In this document: in pieces, positions 56,112-64,000 of the stretch
Layout of the letters: every line of letters starts with the position of its first letter
Numbering within the stretch: the stretch's first letter is position 1
Assembly (NCBI RefSeq): GCF_002003265.1
Contig: NZ_CP019687.1
Span: 1,178,001 to 1,242,000, forward strand
DNA length: 64,000 nt
Source of the DNA: Paenibacillus larvae subsp. larvae
Lineage (GTDB): Bacteria > Bacillota > Bacilli > Paenibacillales > NBRC-103111
Direction: 5' to 3'
Notes under the pieces: generated by a model
Databases searched by the model: none
Told to the model about the DNA's origin: nothing
What the model saw: only the letters and a program-made list of their open reading frames with translations
Position numbers and translations under genes: made by a program

Positions 56112-56792
56112 ATGTCCAAAAGGAGTCCAACTTCTTTAGAGGTAAAGCTACGTGTCGTAAAGCGATGTCTTCAGAATGAGACAAACCCAAGTTATGAGGC
56201 GAAACAGCTGGGAATAGACAAAAACACGGTAACAGATTGGGTAAGGAAGTATAAAGCAGATGGTCTTGACGGATTAAAGGAATCCAGAGGATGTAAAGCT
56301 TACTCAGAGGATCTGCAGCTGGCTGCAATCAGAGATGTATTATCCGGTAGTCATTCTATACGAGAGGCGACAAAGAAGTATCATATTTCTAGTAAAAGTG
56401 TTTTGACGAGATGGATCTCCAAGTATACTAATGGGGTAGAAATAAAATCTACTCGTAAAGTATCTCGTATGAACAAAGGACGTAAAACCACTTTCGAAGA
56501 ACGCATTGAAATTGCACAGTATACGATCGCAAACGATCTGGATTATCAGAAATCCATGGAGAAATATGATGTTTCTTATTCACAGGTGTACGCATGGGTT
56601 CGTAAATATAAATCTGGCGGTGAGGAAGCCCTCAAGGACAATCGCGGTCGTAACAAGCCTGCGGAAGAGTTGGATGATCATGAACGACTCAAGCTTCGGA
56701 TCAAAGAATTAGAAGCACGGAACGAGTATTTAGAAATGGAGAACGCTCTGGCAAAAAAGTTGGCAGAGATCCGGCGACGACATACACGCTAA
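56112..56792 (+). CDS. IS3-family transposase OrfA
   Basis: An intact 226-residue DNA-binding subunit with two HTH repeats (CLQNETNPSYEAKQLGIDKN and YTIANDLDYQKSMEKYDVSY) and a C-terminal leucine-zipper-like helix (ERLKLRIKELEARNEYLEME). GGGAG precedes ATG 56112. At GCA AAA AAG near 56752 ribosomes can slip -1 to fuse OrfA to OrfB, as in other IS3 elements. Confidence 0.88.
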   Translation: MSKRSPTSLEVKLRVVKRCLQNETNPSYEAKQLGIDKNTVTDWVRKYKADGLDGLKESRGCKAYSEDLQLAAIRDVLSGSHSIREATKKYHISSKSVLTRWISKYTNGVEIKSTRKVSRMNKGRKTTFEERIEIAQYTIANDLDYQKSMEKYDVSYSQVYAWVRKYKSGGEEALKDNRGRNKPAEELDDHERLKLRIKELEARNEYLEMENALAKKLAEIRRRHTR

Positions 56793-56795
56793 CGT

Positions 56796-57265
56796 TAGTC
56801 CGACATGCAGACTGGTATCAAGCTATCCAAGAACTGCACGCTGAGAAAGGCTATGCCGTCACGAAGCTGTGCAAGCTAGCCGGAGTCGCTCGATCTGCCT
56901 ATTATAAATGGCTAAAATGGAAACCATCTATCAGGGAACTTGAAATCCTTTCATTGGCCAAGGAAGTGAAACTTCGCTATGACAAGAGAAAGGGTGTACT
57001 TGGTTATCGTCAAATCCGCACACAATTGAACCGGAAACTCAAAAAGAGTTACAACAAAAAACGTTATTATCGAATCATGCGCGCTCTTGAATTAAAAGCG
57101 GTGATTCGCAGGAAACGACCGAATTACGTGAAATCCTCTGCAATACATGTGGCTGAAAATGTGATGAACCGCGAGTTTCACGCGGACTCTCCCAATTTAA
57201 AGTGGTGCACAGATGTCACAGAATTGAAGTATGGGAATGGTCGTAAAACCCTCAGTTCAATTTAA
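56796..57265 (+). pseudogene. IS3-family transposase OrfB, C-terminally truncated
   Basis: In the -1 frame: LVRHADWYQAIQELHAEKGY, RSAYYKWLKWKPSIREL, HTH_21 region KKRYYRIMRALELKAVIRRK, then the start of the integrase core NLKWCTDVTELKYGNGRKT. It stops right after the first catalytic Asp region; the rest of the DDE domain is deleted. The copy cannot transpose by itself. Confidence 0.85.
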
Positions 57266-57341
57266 CAGAACTGAGGGAAACAAACTAACTGTTTTTGTTT
57301 TTTTACACTGTCTACTTGACAGGGGGCACTTCAAGTTTCTC

Positions 57342-57350
57342 TGTGGGCTT
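57342..57350. terminator. Right half of the split LacI/GNAT terminator
   Basis: TGTGGGCTT, complement (one mismatch) of 56023-56031, nine bases beyond the IS end. Confidence 0.7.
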
Positions 57351-57387
57351 GTATCCGCTTGGATGATATTCCCTCTATCAGGTAGAT

Positions 57388-57840
57388 TTATTCTATTTCC
57401 GGCTCCGCTTCATACACACATCGGAACCGTTCGGTACCAGGATATAACTCTCCCAGACTGGAGATGGAAAAACCAATATTGCGGTAAAATTCAACTGCAT
57501 CCTCGTCCGTTTCCGCTGTCAGGGTTACCGGCTTTTTAAGTGCAAGAATTTCAAGGATTTGGCCCCTTCCGTACCCCATCTGTCTGTATTCGGGATCTAC
57601 AGCAAGATGATGAATCGCCAGATTTCCTGCATGATCCATTTGGAATCCAATAATTCCTATGTATACTTCCCCTTCTTTATATCCATACAATTCAAACTCG
57701 GCCTGATCCTTATACAGGGCTACCGCCTTTCCCATAGCTCCGGAAGAAGGGAATACCGAATAAGACAGAAGTTCCAGGATATCCGGCTGATTTAGCCGGT
57801 CAGATTGAATCCGTTCAAGCACATTGTATCGCCCTTTCAT
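57388..57840 (-). CDS. GNAT-family N-acetyltransferase
   Basis: A 150-residue acetyltransferase: LAIHHLAVDPEYRQMGYGRG is the acetyl-CoA binding loop (R/Q-x-x-G-x-G), and ETDEDAVEFYRNIGFSISSL the typical C-terminal segment. Substrate not predicted. It converges with the LacI gene, and their shared terminator carries IS copy 2. Confidence 0.88.
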   Translation of the reverse strand: MKGRYNVLERIQSDRLNQPDILELLSYSVFPSSGAMGKAVALYKDQAEFELYGYKEGEVYIGIIGFQMDHAGNLAIHHLAVDPEYRQMGYGRGQILEILALKKPVTLTAETDEDAVEFYRNIGFSISSLGELYPGTERFRCVYEAEPEIE

Positions 57841-57983
57841 GCTTATTTACGTTTTTACATTGTACACGGATTTGCCCGGAAAACCAAATGCTTGTTTATT
57901 GATTCCAAATTCCCTCTTACAATGACGCCTACCGAAGAATTGCGGCCCGATATATGGTTATTCATTGGCACAAAAACTCGCCG

Positions 57984-58015
57984 ATTCTCAATAAATGTTC
58001 AGAGAATCGGCGATT
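57984..58015 (-). terminator. Terminator of the HAD phosphatase gene
   Basis: CGCCGATTCTC and GAGAATCGGCG form an 11-bp perfect stem; the minus strand continues AGTTTTTG. It lies 15 bases after the HAD stop. Confidence 0.9.
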
Positions 58016-58030
58016 GTTCGTATCTTCAGG

Positions 58031-58864
58031 TTACTCTGCCGAGGCACTGCATTTTCCTTTATTTCCCAGTATAAAGGTTTCCATCACATGAGCTACACCA
58101 TCTTCATTGTTGGTTTTTGTAATGAAATTAGCTGCATGCTTAATTTCATTAAAGGCATTTCCCATGGCCACACCTAATCCTGCATATTCAATCATGTGCA
58201 GATCATTTCCGGCATCACCCACGCAAATAATCTCTTCCCTCGAAATGCCAAGATGCTCGGCAAGCTTTTTGACTCCTTCACCCTTATGTGCCCGTTTATT
58301 TAAAAACTCCAGAAAAAAGGGAGAACTCTGAACAATCGTATAGGCCTCTTTCACGGATTGCGGTAATCGGGAGATGGCACGACTTAGTCTCTCTTCCTCA
58401 TCAACAAACATAATTTTGATAATGTCCTCATCCGCCCCAATTTTCTTAAAGTCTGCTACCTGAAAATCTATTCCGTTCAGATCGGCTTCATGCCGGGTAT
58501 ATTTTGATGCCTTGGGTGTAATAAGACCGCTCCGGGAAAAAGCGTGAATATTCACTCCAAGTTCCAAGCTAAGCCCATACAACTGATGCAAATCCTGGCC
58601 GTTTAAAATTTGTTTGGCAATCACTTCGCCTGTCCCGGTGTTTTGAACAACCGATCCGTTATAGCAGATGGCATAATTCTGTTCAGAAATCAGGTCCAAT
58701 TCCTCCAGAAATTTCTCAATTCCGACCAGCGGGCGGCCGGTCGCAAGCACAACCTGAACTCCTTGTTCCCTGGCCTCTTGGATCGCTTTTTTGGAAGCCT
58801 CTGAAATAGCATGATTGTCTCCCAGTAAAGTTCCGTCCATATCGACTGCAATTAATTTGTACAT
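58031..58864 (-). CDS. Cof-type HAD-family sugar phosphatase
   Basis: A 277-residue HAD-IIB hydrolase. Motif I is VDMDGTLLGDNH (nucleophile Asp), motif II VLATGRP, and motifs III/IV GEGVKKLAEHLGI and CVGDAGNDLHMIEYAG. Similar to YidA/YkrA-type enzymes that remove phosphate from sugar phosphates or flavin precursors. ATG 58864 (MYKLIAVDMDG) is chosen over 58918 because homologous proteins begin here. Confidence 0.92.
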   Translation of the reverse strand: MYKLIAVDMDGTLLGDNHAISEASKKAIQEAREQGVQVVLATGRPLVGIEKFLEELDLISEQNYAICYNGSVVQNTGTGEVIAKQILNGQDLHQLYGLSLELGVNIHAFSRSGLITPKASKYTRHEADLNGIDFQVADFKKIGADEDIIKIMFVDEEERLSRAISRLPQSVKEAYTIVQSSPFFLEFLNKRAHKGEGVKKLAEHLGISREEIICVGDAGNDLHMIEYAGLGVAMGNAFNEIKHAANFITKTNNEDGVAHVMETFILGNKGKCSASAE

Positions 58865-58952
58865 ATTCTTCAGCTGTCCCCCTGTGAAGTTCTTGATGAT
58901 CCCCTTAACTATTAACAAGTCAGGCTATTCCGTAAAGATGCCGGGCAGATCT

Positions 58953-59639
58953 TCACTTGGCCAGCTCTTGTTCAATTAATGCCTTCACAGTTTCATAATC
59001 GGCGTTTTCGGCGGGAAGGCCGTTCACATAAATGGTCGGGGTACCGGGAATAGCCAACCGTTTTCCGATCTCTTTGTCTTTTTTCATCTGCTGCAAATAC
59101 GTCCCTGCATCCAGGTCTTTCTCAAACTGCTGCAGGTCTGCCCCTGGAATTCCTTCTTTCACCAAATTCAGAAGGAAATCTTTGGTTGCCCAATTTGACT
59201 TCTCATTTTTTTGTTTTTCCATCATTAGCTTATGATAGGTTTCAAAAAACTCATGGTTTTGCTGATAAAGAGTTTCTCCGGCAAGGGCAGCCAGATTGGA
59301 GTCCGGTCCCAGAAACGGGTAGTCAAGTACGTATACAGCGGCCTTTCCCGACTGAATATAGTCCTGATCTAACTTAGGAAGTACTGTCTCGGTCCATTTT
59401 TTGCATGATGGACATTTGTAATCCGTAAATTCCACGATTTTAACCGGTGCCTCCCTATTGCCTATTACAGGCTGATTCGCATAATCAAAATCCTCGGGAA
59501 CCTTGTCCACTTTGGCGGTATCCAGATCGGGAAAGGTATCTCCTTTTTTCTCCGAAGCCTGCTGAATAAAGAAAATGGAGGTAATTAAAACTACAAATAC
59601 AATGATGACGAGCAAAATCCCTGTCTGCTTCTTATTCAT
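58953..59639 (-). CDS. DsbA-family thiol-disulfide oxidoreductase (BdbD-like)
   Basis: A membrane-anchored, extracytoplasmic thioredoxin-fold protein of 228 residues. One N-terminal helix (GILLVIIVFVVLITSIFFI), then APVKIVEFTDYKCPSCKKW with the CPSC redox motif, and the cis-proline loop AIPGTPTIYVNG. It oxidises thiols in secreted proteins. AAAGGAGAT fixes ATG 59639. The DsbB/BdbC partner is not adjacent. Confidence 0.92.
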   Translation of the reverse strand: MNKKQTGILLVIIVFVVLITSIFFIQQASEKKGDTFPDLDTAKVDKVPEDFDYANQPVIGNREAPVKIVEFTDYKCPSCKKWTETVLPKLDQDYIQSGKAAVYVLDYPFLGPDSNLAALAGETLYQQNHEFFETYHKLMMEKQKNEKSNWATKDFLLNLVKEGIPGADLQQFEKDLDAGTYLQQMKKDKEIGKRLAIPGTPTIYVNGLPAENADYETVKALIEQELAK

Positions 59640-59768
59640 CCACGATCTCCTTTGTATTCTCATACTCTTTCTATCAAGGCGGTATTACTATAAATGAAAG
59701 AATAGAAAAAAATCAAGGAGGTTTTTCTCAAAAAAGAATCCCTCAAGTGGGATTCGGATTGCCGGTAA

Positions 59769-60221
59769 TTATTTTTTTCTCCATCTAAGCCTACGGGGAG
59801 CAGCGAGTTCGATCAATTCAAACAACAGGGTATATAACAGAGCATAAAGTGCCGTACCGAACAAAGAAAAATGGATTCCTTGAACCGCTCCGGCCAGCAG
59901 AATAATATAAAGCCATGTAAATCCGTAACACAGTCCCGCATTGACAAGACCTCTCCAGAAAAGAGAGCGTTTAAACCAGATCTGTGTACCAAGTTCAAAT
60001 AAAGACCCTGCCAGAATAAACAGCCGGAAAATAAATAGCATCCCAATTGAAAACACCATACCGGACATAGCCCCTCCCACACTTACATCATCAGGATAGA
60101 GCTTGGACAATACAACAATAACCAGCAGGTTCACACTGGCAGCTGCTAATAAAGTAGCCACAATGACAAACAAAAATAAAAGTGCAATGAATATTTTTGA
60201 AGATCTGGACGGTTTCTGCAA
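59769..60221 (-). CDS. Membrane protein of unknown function
   Basis: About 150 residues with four hydrophobic helices (IFIALLFLFVIVATLLAAAS, AMSGMVFSIGMLFIFRLF, NAGLCYGFTWLYIILLAG, ALYALLYTLLFELIEL) and a basic C-terminus. TTG 60221 is preceded by GGGAGGGTGG, a better start than the upstream codons. No family recognised. Its product lies beside YdcF- and DsbA-type genes without clear link. Confidence 0.6.
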   Translation of the reverse strand: MQKPSRSSKIFIALLFLFVIVATLLAAASVNLLVIVVLSKLYPDDVSVGGAMSGMVFSIGMLFIFRLFILAGSLFELGTQIWFKRSLFWRGLVNAGLCYGFTWLYIILLAGAVQGIHFSLFGTALYALLYTLLFELIELAAPRRLRWRKK

Positions 60222-60305
60222 GGACCACCCTCCCCTGACGAATGGGAATTGCGATAGTACCATCTTATGCAGAAGTCCGGCAATTATGAAAAGAAAAAGT
60301 TGTCT

Positions 60306-60908
60306 CTAATCCATTTCTTCATCCTGAAGTTTTCCTGATTGTACACAGTGAATAAGGTTCCGGCACTCATCGGTCACTCTTTGGATCCCTGTTTCATGAA
60401 GGAACCAGTTGTCTTCGCGAGTCTTTCTATCATCAACCGGACAAAGAGAATATTCAATCCATTCCGGCATATAAGTTCTCATGTTTAGATAACACCTTCG
60501 CATATGAAAAGCAGTTGTGACTATAAGAATACGCTTCAGGCGGTGCAGTCCCATAGCACGGTCCAGTTCAAGCAAGGAGCTGAGAACATTCTCTCTGGTA
60601 CTTGTAGACCGTATCTCCGTAATGATATCCGTCTCCGGTATCCCTTCATTTATAGCTCCCTGTTTCATGACGAGTGCTTCAACATCTTCCTGCCCTTCCC
60701 ATTGATTGCCTCCGGAAAACAGTATTTTTCCGGCTCTGCCCTGTTTATAAAGTTCAATTGCCTTAGGGACACGGTATGCCAGACTCCGCTGGGAGCCAAA
60801 TACAAAAATGCAATCTCCCTGCCGGCCGTCATCCTTTATTTGATGGAACAGAAGCCTTGTCATATCTTCACGAGACAGACATTCGGCATCCATTTGCGAT
60901 AATAGCAT
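60306..60908 (-). CDS. YdcF/DUF218-family protein
   Basis: A 200-residue DUF218 protein. Core: CIFVFGSQRSLAYRVPKAIE, KILFSGGNQWEGQEDVEALV (S-G-G motif), STSTRENVLSSLLELDRAMG and LIVTTAFHMRRCYLNM, all typical. Family members (SanA, YdcF) bind SAM or act in envelope processes, but the activity is not settled. GAAGGGAG upstream supports ATG 60908. No transmembrane helix is present, so it is cytosolic. Confidence 0.87.
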   Translation of the reverse strand: MLLSQMDAECLSREDMTRLLFHQIKDDGRQGDCIFVFGSQRSLAYRVPKAIELYKQGRAGKILFSGGNQWEGQEDVEALVMKQGAINEGIPETDIITEIRSTSTRENVLSSLLELDRAMGLHRLKRILIVTTAFHMRRCYLNMRTYMPEWIEYSLCPVDDRKTREDNWFLHETGIQRVTDECRNLIHCVQSGKLQDEEMD

Positions 60909-61049
60909 TTGCACTCCCTCCCTTCTCACGCAATCTATGATTCTCTTTCCAGTTTACCTCATTTTTCTCTAAACTATAAGGAACAAGCGCCTGAATGACA
61001 AAGCGGATGTAGATAAAGTTACCAATTGAACCCGTAAGTTCAAAAAAGA

Positions 61050-61077
61050 AACGGCAATTCCTTCGCCGGATGCCGTT
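61050..61077 (-). terminator. Terminator of the phzF-like gene
   Basis: AACGGCA and TGCCGTT are perfect arms; the minus strand continues TTTCTTTTTTG, 12 bases past the stop. Confidence 0.8.
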
Positions 61078-61088
61078 CCCTGCTTCTT

Positions 61089-61991
61089 TCAGAAGCTATA
61101 TTCCTCATACTCTAGCATAAATTCTTTAACATAGACAGCCGTCCCTGAAATTTCTACATGAAGGTGCCCTTGTTCTTTTCTGACATAGACGTATACCCTT
61201 CCTTCACGGTTCATTTCCTGTCCCTGTTCAACAATCAAACGGACTTCCTCTTGGTGACTCTGTAGGAAAGTTTGATAATAAGCGCCCAAGACTCCTGCGG
61301 CCGTTCCCGTAACTGCATCTTCGACAATGCCCGATTGAGGAGAGGAAAAATGGCGGGCATGCAGATCCGCTTTGGGATCGTACGTATGTAAGCAAAACGG
61401 ATGCAAAGATACAGACTGTTTCTGTATGAGCACTTGTGGAAATCTCACGTTATCAGGTTTGATCATGTTAAAAGTTTCAAGACTACGGATGGGCACCAGC
61501 AGTGTCCATATGCCTGTACTTCCGTAAACAACGGGATAAGCGGGGTCGATATGATCGGCTGTAAGCCCCATGAGCCCGGCTAAGGCATCGATAGAACCTT
61601 CATACGGGATAAATTTCGGTTCAGCCTGCTGCATATGGATAAAAAACCCCTGCTCGGTATCGGAAACCCTGATTTTCAGTATTCCCGCTTTCGTCTCAAC
61701 GGATAATTCTTCCACTTCAGGAAGCAGCCCTTGATGTTTGAGGCAGAAGACTGTAGCAACCGTTGCATGACCGCACAAGTCCATCTCATGGCCCGGTGTA
61801 AAATAACGAAAACGAAACGAGGCCACATCAGATTTCAGCACAAACGAAGTTTCGTTAAAGCCCACCTGGCGGGCAATTTGCTGCATATCCTCTGCGCACA
61901 AACCGTCTGCATGCAAGACTACCCCTGCCGGGTTACCCTTGTTCGAAATAACACTAAAAGCATCATAATGATAAACACGTACTTTCTTCAT
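61089..61991 (-). CDS. PhzF-family isomerase-like protein
   Basis: A 300-residue member of the PhzF/YddE/YHI9 family, relatives of diaminopimelate epimerase. Catalytic Glu region: ARQVGFNETSFVLKSD; second domain SGIVEDAVTGTAAGVLGAYY with the conserved G-x-E-D-x-x-T-G-x-A-x-G. ATG 61991 follows GAGGGTG and starts KKVRVYHYDAFS, as in relatives. The phenazine role is limited to other species; the substrate here is unknown. Confidence 0.92.
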   Translation of the reverse strand: MKKVRVYHYDAFSVISNKGNPAGVVLHADGLCAEDMQQIARQVGFNETSFVLKSDVASFRFRYFTPGHEMDLCGHATVATVFCLKHQGLLPEVEELSVETKAGILKIRVSDTEQGFFIHMQQAEPKFIPYEGSIDALAGLMGLTADHIDPAYPVVYGSTGIWTLLVPIRSLETFNMIKPDNVRFPQVLIQKQSVSLHPFCLHTYDPKADLHARHFSSPQSGIVEDAVTGTAAGVLGAYYQTFLQSHQEEVRLIVEQGQEMNREGRVYVYVRKEQGHLHVEISGTAVYVKEFMLEYEEYSF

Positions 61992-62164
61992 CCAGTCACC
62001 CTCATCCTGTATGTAATTCAGCTTATTTCCTGATAGTATTCGCCTGCCCTTCTGCACGGCATAATAAAAGTAATGCTTTTTTATAATACCATATATTGGG
62101 ATATGAATGCACATATTTCAACCTTGAATAGATTCGGTAAAATATACCTGTTCCCCATAAGAAA

Positions 62165-62300
62165 ATCGAGCTCAACGGGAATGCCTACAATATCGCCGTC
62201 TATGGGGATGCCCGCCATTATGCGGCTTTATTCTGGGATGAGGTGGAGAAAGAGTTAGAAATTCATGAGACAAGAAACCTTGGCCGTTGCCTTTTTGGAG
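62165..62300 (+). other. Unidentified coding remnant
   Basis: One frame reads KIELNGNAYNIAVYGDARHY then AALFWDEVEKELEIHETRNL, protein-like but without a start, and it runs into the CNNM terminator region. Family not recognised; likely the end of a decayed gene. Confidence 0.35.
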
Positions 62301-62338
62301 CACATGGGGGAAATTATTGCTGTTTAAATTCAATGATA

Positions 62339-62352
62339 AAAGCCGCTGTGTA
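62339..62352 (-). terminator. Half of the CNNM-gene terminator, split by a 51-bp relic
   Basis: AAAGCCGCTG (62339-62348) is the exact complement of CAGCGGCTTT (62410-62419). Without the relic and one GTA copy the loop would be TGTATGT. Read on the minus strand it follows the CNNM/CorC stop. Confidence 0.85.
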
Positions 62353-62403
62353 TGAACTGCACCCCAATTGTTGGATGCAACTAACAATTGGAGGTGCATT
62401 TCA
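62353..62403. mobile_element. 51-bp relic of an IS3-type element (two inverted ends joined)
   Basis: The left end TGAACTGCACCCCAATTGTT and, read inward from the right, TGAAATGCACCTCCAATTG match with one substitution and one indel, separated by only 10 bases. GTA is duplicated on both sides (62350-62352, 62404-62406). The TGAACTGCACCC start is shared with the right end of IS copy 1. Either an IS that lost its interior or a tiny MITE. Confidence 0.75.
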
Positions 62404-62409
62404 GTATGT

Positions 62410-62419
62410 CAGCGGCTTT
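62410..62419 (-). terminator. Other half of the split CNNM-gene terminator
   Basis: CAGCGGCTTT, 5 bases after the CNNM stop on the minus strand, complement of 62339-62348. Confidence 0.8.
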
Positions 62420-62423
62420 CACT

Positions 62424-63713
62424 TTATTTAGTTTGGCTAGTCCGGATTTCAATCTTGCGGATCCGGTTTTTGTCACGTTCCCGGATAGTAAAGGTTAGAT
62501 GACCGTATGTCCAGCCGACATTTTCTTTAAGAAATTGATTCTGGCTGTACAGCCAGCCGCCAATGGTATCCACTTCTTCCGCATCAAATTCGACTCCGAA
62601 CAAAGGCTGAATCCGGTCAAGCGATACCTTTCCGTCCACCAGATAAGTGGTTTCATTGATTTGTTCAATCTCCTGAGGCTCATCTTCGTCAAATTCATCA
62701 CGGATTTCGCCTACGATTTCTTCCAAAATATCCTCAATGGTTATCAGTCCGGCCGTGCCGCCATATTCATCAAGCAGCAAGGCGATATGCACGCGTTCCT
62801 GCTGCATTTTCTTAAGCAGTGATTTAACCGGCATGACATCAGGCACCATGAGAATCGGATGAATCAAAGATTTAAAATCAAACGGCTTTTGAGGATCGTA
62901 GTTCAGAAAAAATTGTTTCGTATTGACCATCCCGATAATGTTGTCCTTACTGCCTTCTGCTACCGGAAAACGTGTATACTGTTCCTGCCGGATGGTATCC
63001 ATGTTTTCCTTCAGGGAATGGTTCGTAAACAGGCAGACCATATCCGTCCGGGGTACCATGATTTCCTTGGCGAGCAGTTCATCGAATGTAAAAATTCTGT
63101 TTACATAACCGAATTCGGTTTTGTTGATTTTACCGCTCTCGTAACTTTCAGATAAAATAATGCGGATTTCTTCTTCCGAATGGGCTTCTTCATGTTCGCT
63201 CACTGGCTTTAAGCCAAACAATTTAATCAGCAGATTTGCGGAGCCGTTAAGGAGCCAAATGAACGGATAAAGAATTTTATAAAAATAAATAATAGGTTTG
63301 GCCGTTAATAAACTGATCTGCTCGGCTTTTTGAATGGCAATCGTCTTAGGGGCCAGCTCTCCCAATACCACATGAAGGTAAGTTACTAATATGAATGAAA
63401 TCAGAAAAGAGAGAATACGGGTCCAGTTTCCGGACAAATGCAGGATGCCAAATAAAGGGTGAAGCAGTTTTTCAACAGTCGGTTCTCCCAGCCAGCCAAG
63501 ACCCAAGGCCGTGATCGTAATCCCCAGTTGACAAGCGGATAAGTATTCGTCCAGGTTGCCCGTCACCTTCTGAACAGCTACTGCATTTTTTTTGCCTTCA
63601 AACACCATCTGGTCTACCCGACTTGAACGCAGTCTTACAATCGCAAATTCCGTCGCCACAAAAAAAGCCGTTAACAAAATTAAAATAGCGACCATAATCA
63701 AATTAACACCCAT
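62424..63713 (-). CDS. CNNM/CorC-family membrane protein (hemolysin-like, YhdP type)
   Basis: A 429-residue protein: CNNM transmembrane domain (residues about 1-190, starting MGVNLIMVAILILLTAFFVA with ATEFAIVRLRSSR), two CBS domains (IMVPRTDMVCLFTNHSLKEN and MVPDVMPVKSLLKKMQQERV), then a CorC_HlyC domain (DEPQEIEQINETTYLVDGKV to VGWTYGHLTFTI). Relatives export Mg2+/Co2+ or support magnesium homeostasis. Gene intact; its terminator contains the 51-bp IS relic. Confidence 0.93.
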   Translation of the reverse strand: MGVNLIMVAILILLTAFFVATEFAIVRLRSSRVDQMVFEGKKNAVAVQKVTGNLDEYLSACQLGITITALGLGWLGEPTVEKLLHPLFGILHLSGNWTRILSFLISFILVTYLHVVLGELAPKTIAIQKAEQISLLTAKPIIYFYKILYPFIWLLNGSANLLIKLFGLKPVSEHEEAHSEEEIRIILSESYESGKINKTEFGYVNRIFTFDELLAKEIMVPRTDMVCLFTNHSLKENMDTIRQEQYTRFPVAEGSKDNIIGMVNTKQFFLNYDPQKPFDFKSLIHPILMVPDVMPVKSLLKKMQQERVHIALLLDEYGGTAGLITIEDILEEIVGEIRDEFDEDEPQEIEQINETTYLVDGKVSLDRIQPLFGVEFDAEEVDTIGGWLYSQNQFLKENVGWTYGHLTFTIRERDKNRIRKIEIRTSQTK

Positions 63714-63931
63714 TCATCAACCATCCTTTAATTATTTAGCATTTTGCCTGATTTCATAGACTCCAGGGGCAGCAAAACGCTGATGTTAGAACTTTTGATT
63801 AGTTCTTAAGAACTTATTTTATGATTAATTCCTTTACCTGACAAATTTCTCTATGCTTCAAAAAATCCCCCATCGGCCGATCTGGGCATGTTTAGCAGTT
63901 AAACGAAACTCCGCACGTTTGTTTTGCGCTT

Positions 63932-63960
63932 TTGACAATCGCTCGTACTGTATTTAAGAT
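63932..63960 (+). promoter_or_regulatory. Sigma-A promoter of a gene starting at the window edge
   Basis: TTGACA (63932-63937) and TAAGAT (63955-63960) are 17 bases apart. GTGAGGTGATCAAGAT at the end looks like a Shine-Dalgarno and the first bases of a start codon at about 63999. From 63714 to 63931 nothing else is seen. Confidence 0.6.
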
Positions 63961-64000
63961 GTAGGCATATGCAGAAGGCTTAAAGTGAGGTGATCAAGAT

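Larger units (their letters stand above)
56040..57333 (+). mobile_element. IS3-family (IS150-like) insertion sequence, copy 2, 3'-deleted
   Basis: Inverted ends match copy 1: TGATATGCTCCCC on the left and, inward from the right, TGAAGTGCCCCC, both reaching GTAGACAG. AGT is duplicated at 56037-56039 and 57334-57336. The 1294-bp length is about 380 bp shorter than copy 1 because the C-terminal part of orfB is missing. Sequence differs clearly from copy 1, so they are related elements rather than recent duplicates. Confidence 0.9.

Overview
The window looks like the chromosome of a low-to-mid GC, endospore-forming Firmicute, most probably a Paenibacillus. Pointers are AGGAGG ribosome binding sites, spore-coat genes (CotS-like, CotD-like, YheC/D-like, YjcZ-like), YclNOP-type siderophore uptake, a type I-C CRISPR repeat and a homologue of the Bacillus replication terminator protein. 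The species is inference; the heavy load of broken genes would fit P. larvae. No rRNA or tRNA gene was seen.

Layout. 1-2.6 kb: Fur-controlled siderophore ABC importer (yclP partial, yclO, yclN). 2.7-7.0 kb: formate dehydrogenase operon (fdhA, DUF1641, fdhD). 7.1-11.8 kb: decayed genes (TetR, aromatic-acid exporter, Cdd1-like, DUF2087), a GIY-YIG protein and a MerR/TipAS regulator. 11.8-13.5 kb: a dead IS3-family element. 13.6-16.6 kb: two type I-C CRISPR arrays; only the first has a leader and a probable cas2 scrap. 16.7-18.3 kb: remains of a circular-bacteriocin cluster. 18.4-25 kb: broken cotS-like and cyanase genes, OsmC, a polar amino-acid ABC importer with a frameshifted permease, TetR, and MarR and Nudix remnants. 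25.9-27.3 kb: an amidase gene missing part of its catalytic domain. 27.3-33.8 kb: a degenerate 6.5-kb integrative element between 14-bp direct repeats, carrying a candidate two-gene antimicrobial peptide/immunity pair, a subtilase with fibronectin and ricin-like domains, a repressor pair and a broken tyrosine integrase. 34-37.6 kb: YheC/D-like protein, TetR plus paired SMR pumps, Nudix. 37.7-42 kb: a ketohexose (probably D-tagatose) PTS operon under an RpiR regulator. 42-51 kb: D,D-carboxypeptidase, HpaB-like monooxygenase, RTP homologue, CotD, MurB, FNR-controlled hybrid cluster protein, nitronate monooxygenase. 51-56 kb: maltodextrin ABC importer (malE, broken malF, malG) facing a LacI regulator across operator repeats. 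56-64 kb: a second IS3-family copy, then GNAT, HAD, DsbA, YdcF, PhzF and CNNM/CorC genes.

Two patterns stand out. First, both IS copies and a 51-bp IS-end relic sit in the loop of a reconstructable terminator hairpin, each with a 3-bp target duplication; the integrative element also splits a terminator-like hairpin. This suggests elements that target terminators, where they do little harm. Second, at least 17 genes are broken, and about ten breaks are repaired by adding exactly one base. This is either real deletional decay or a systematic sequencing artefact; raw reads would decide.
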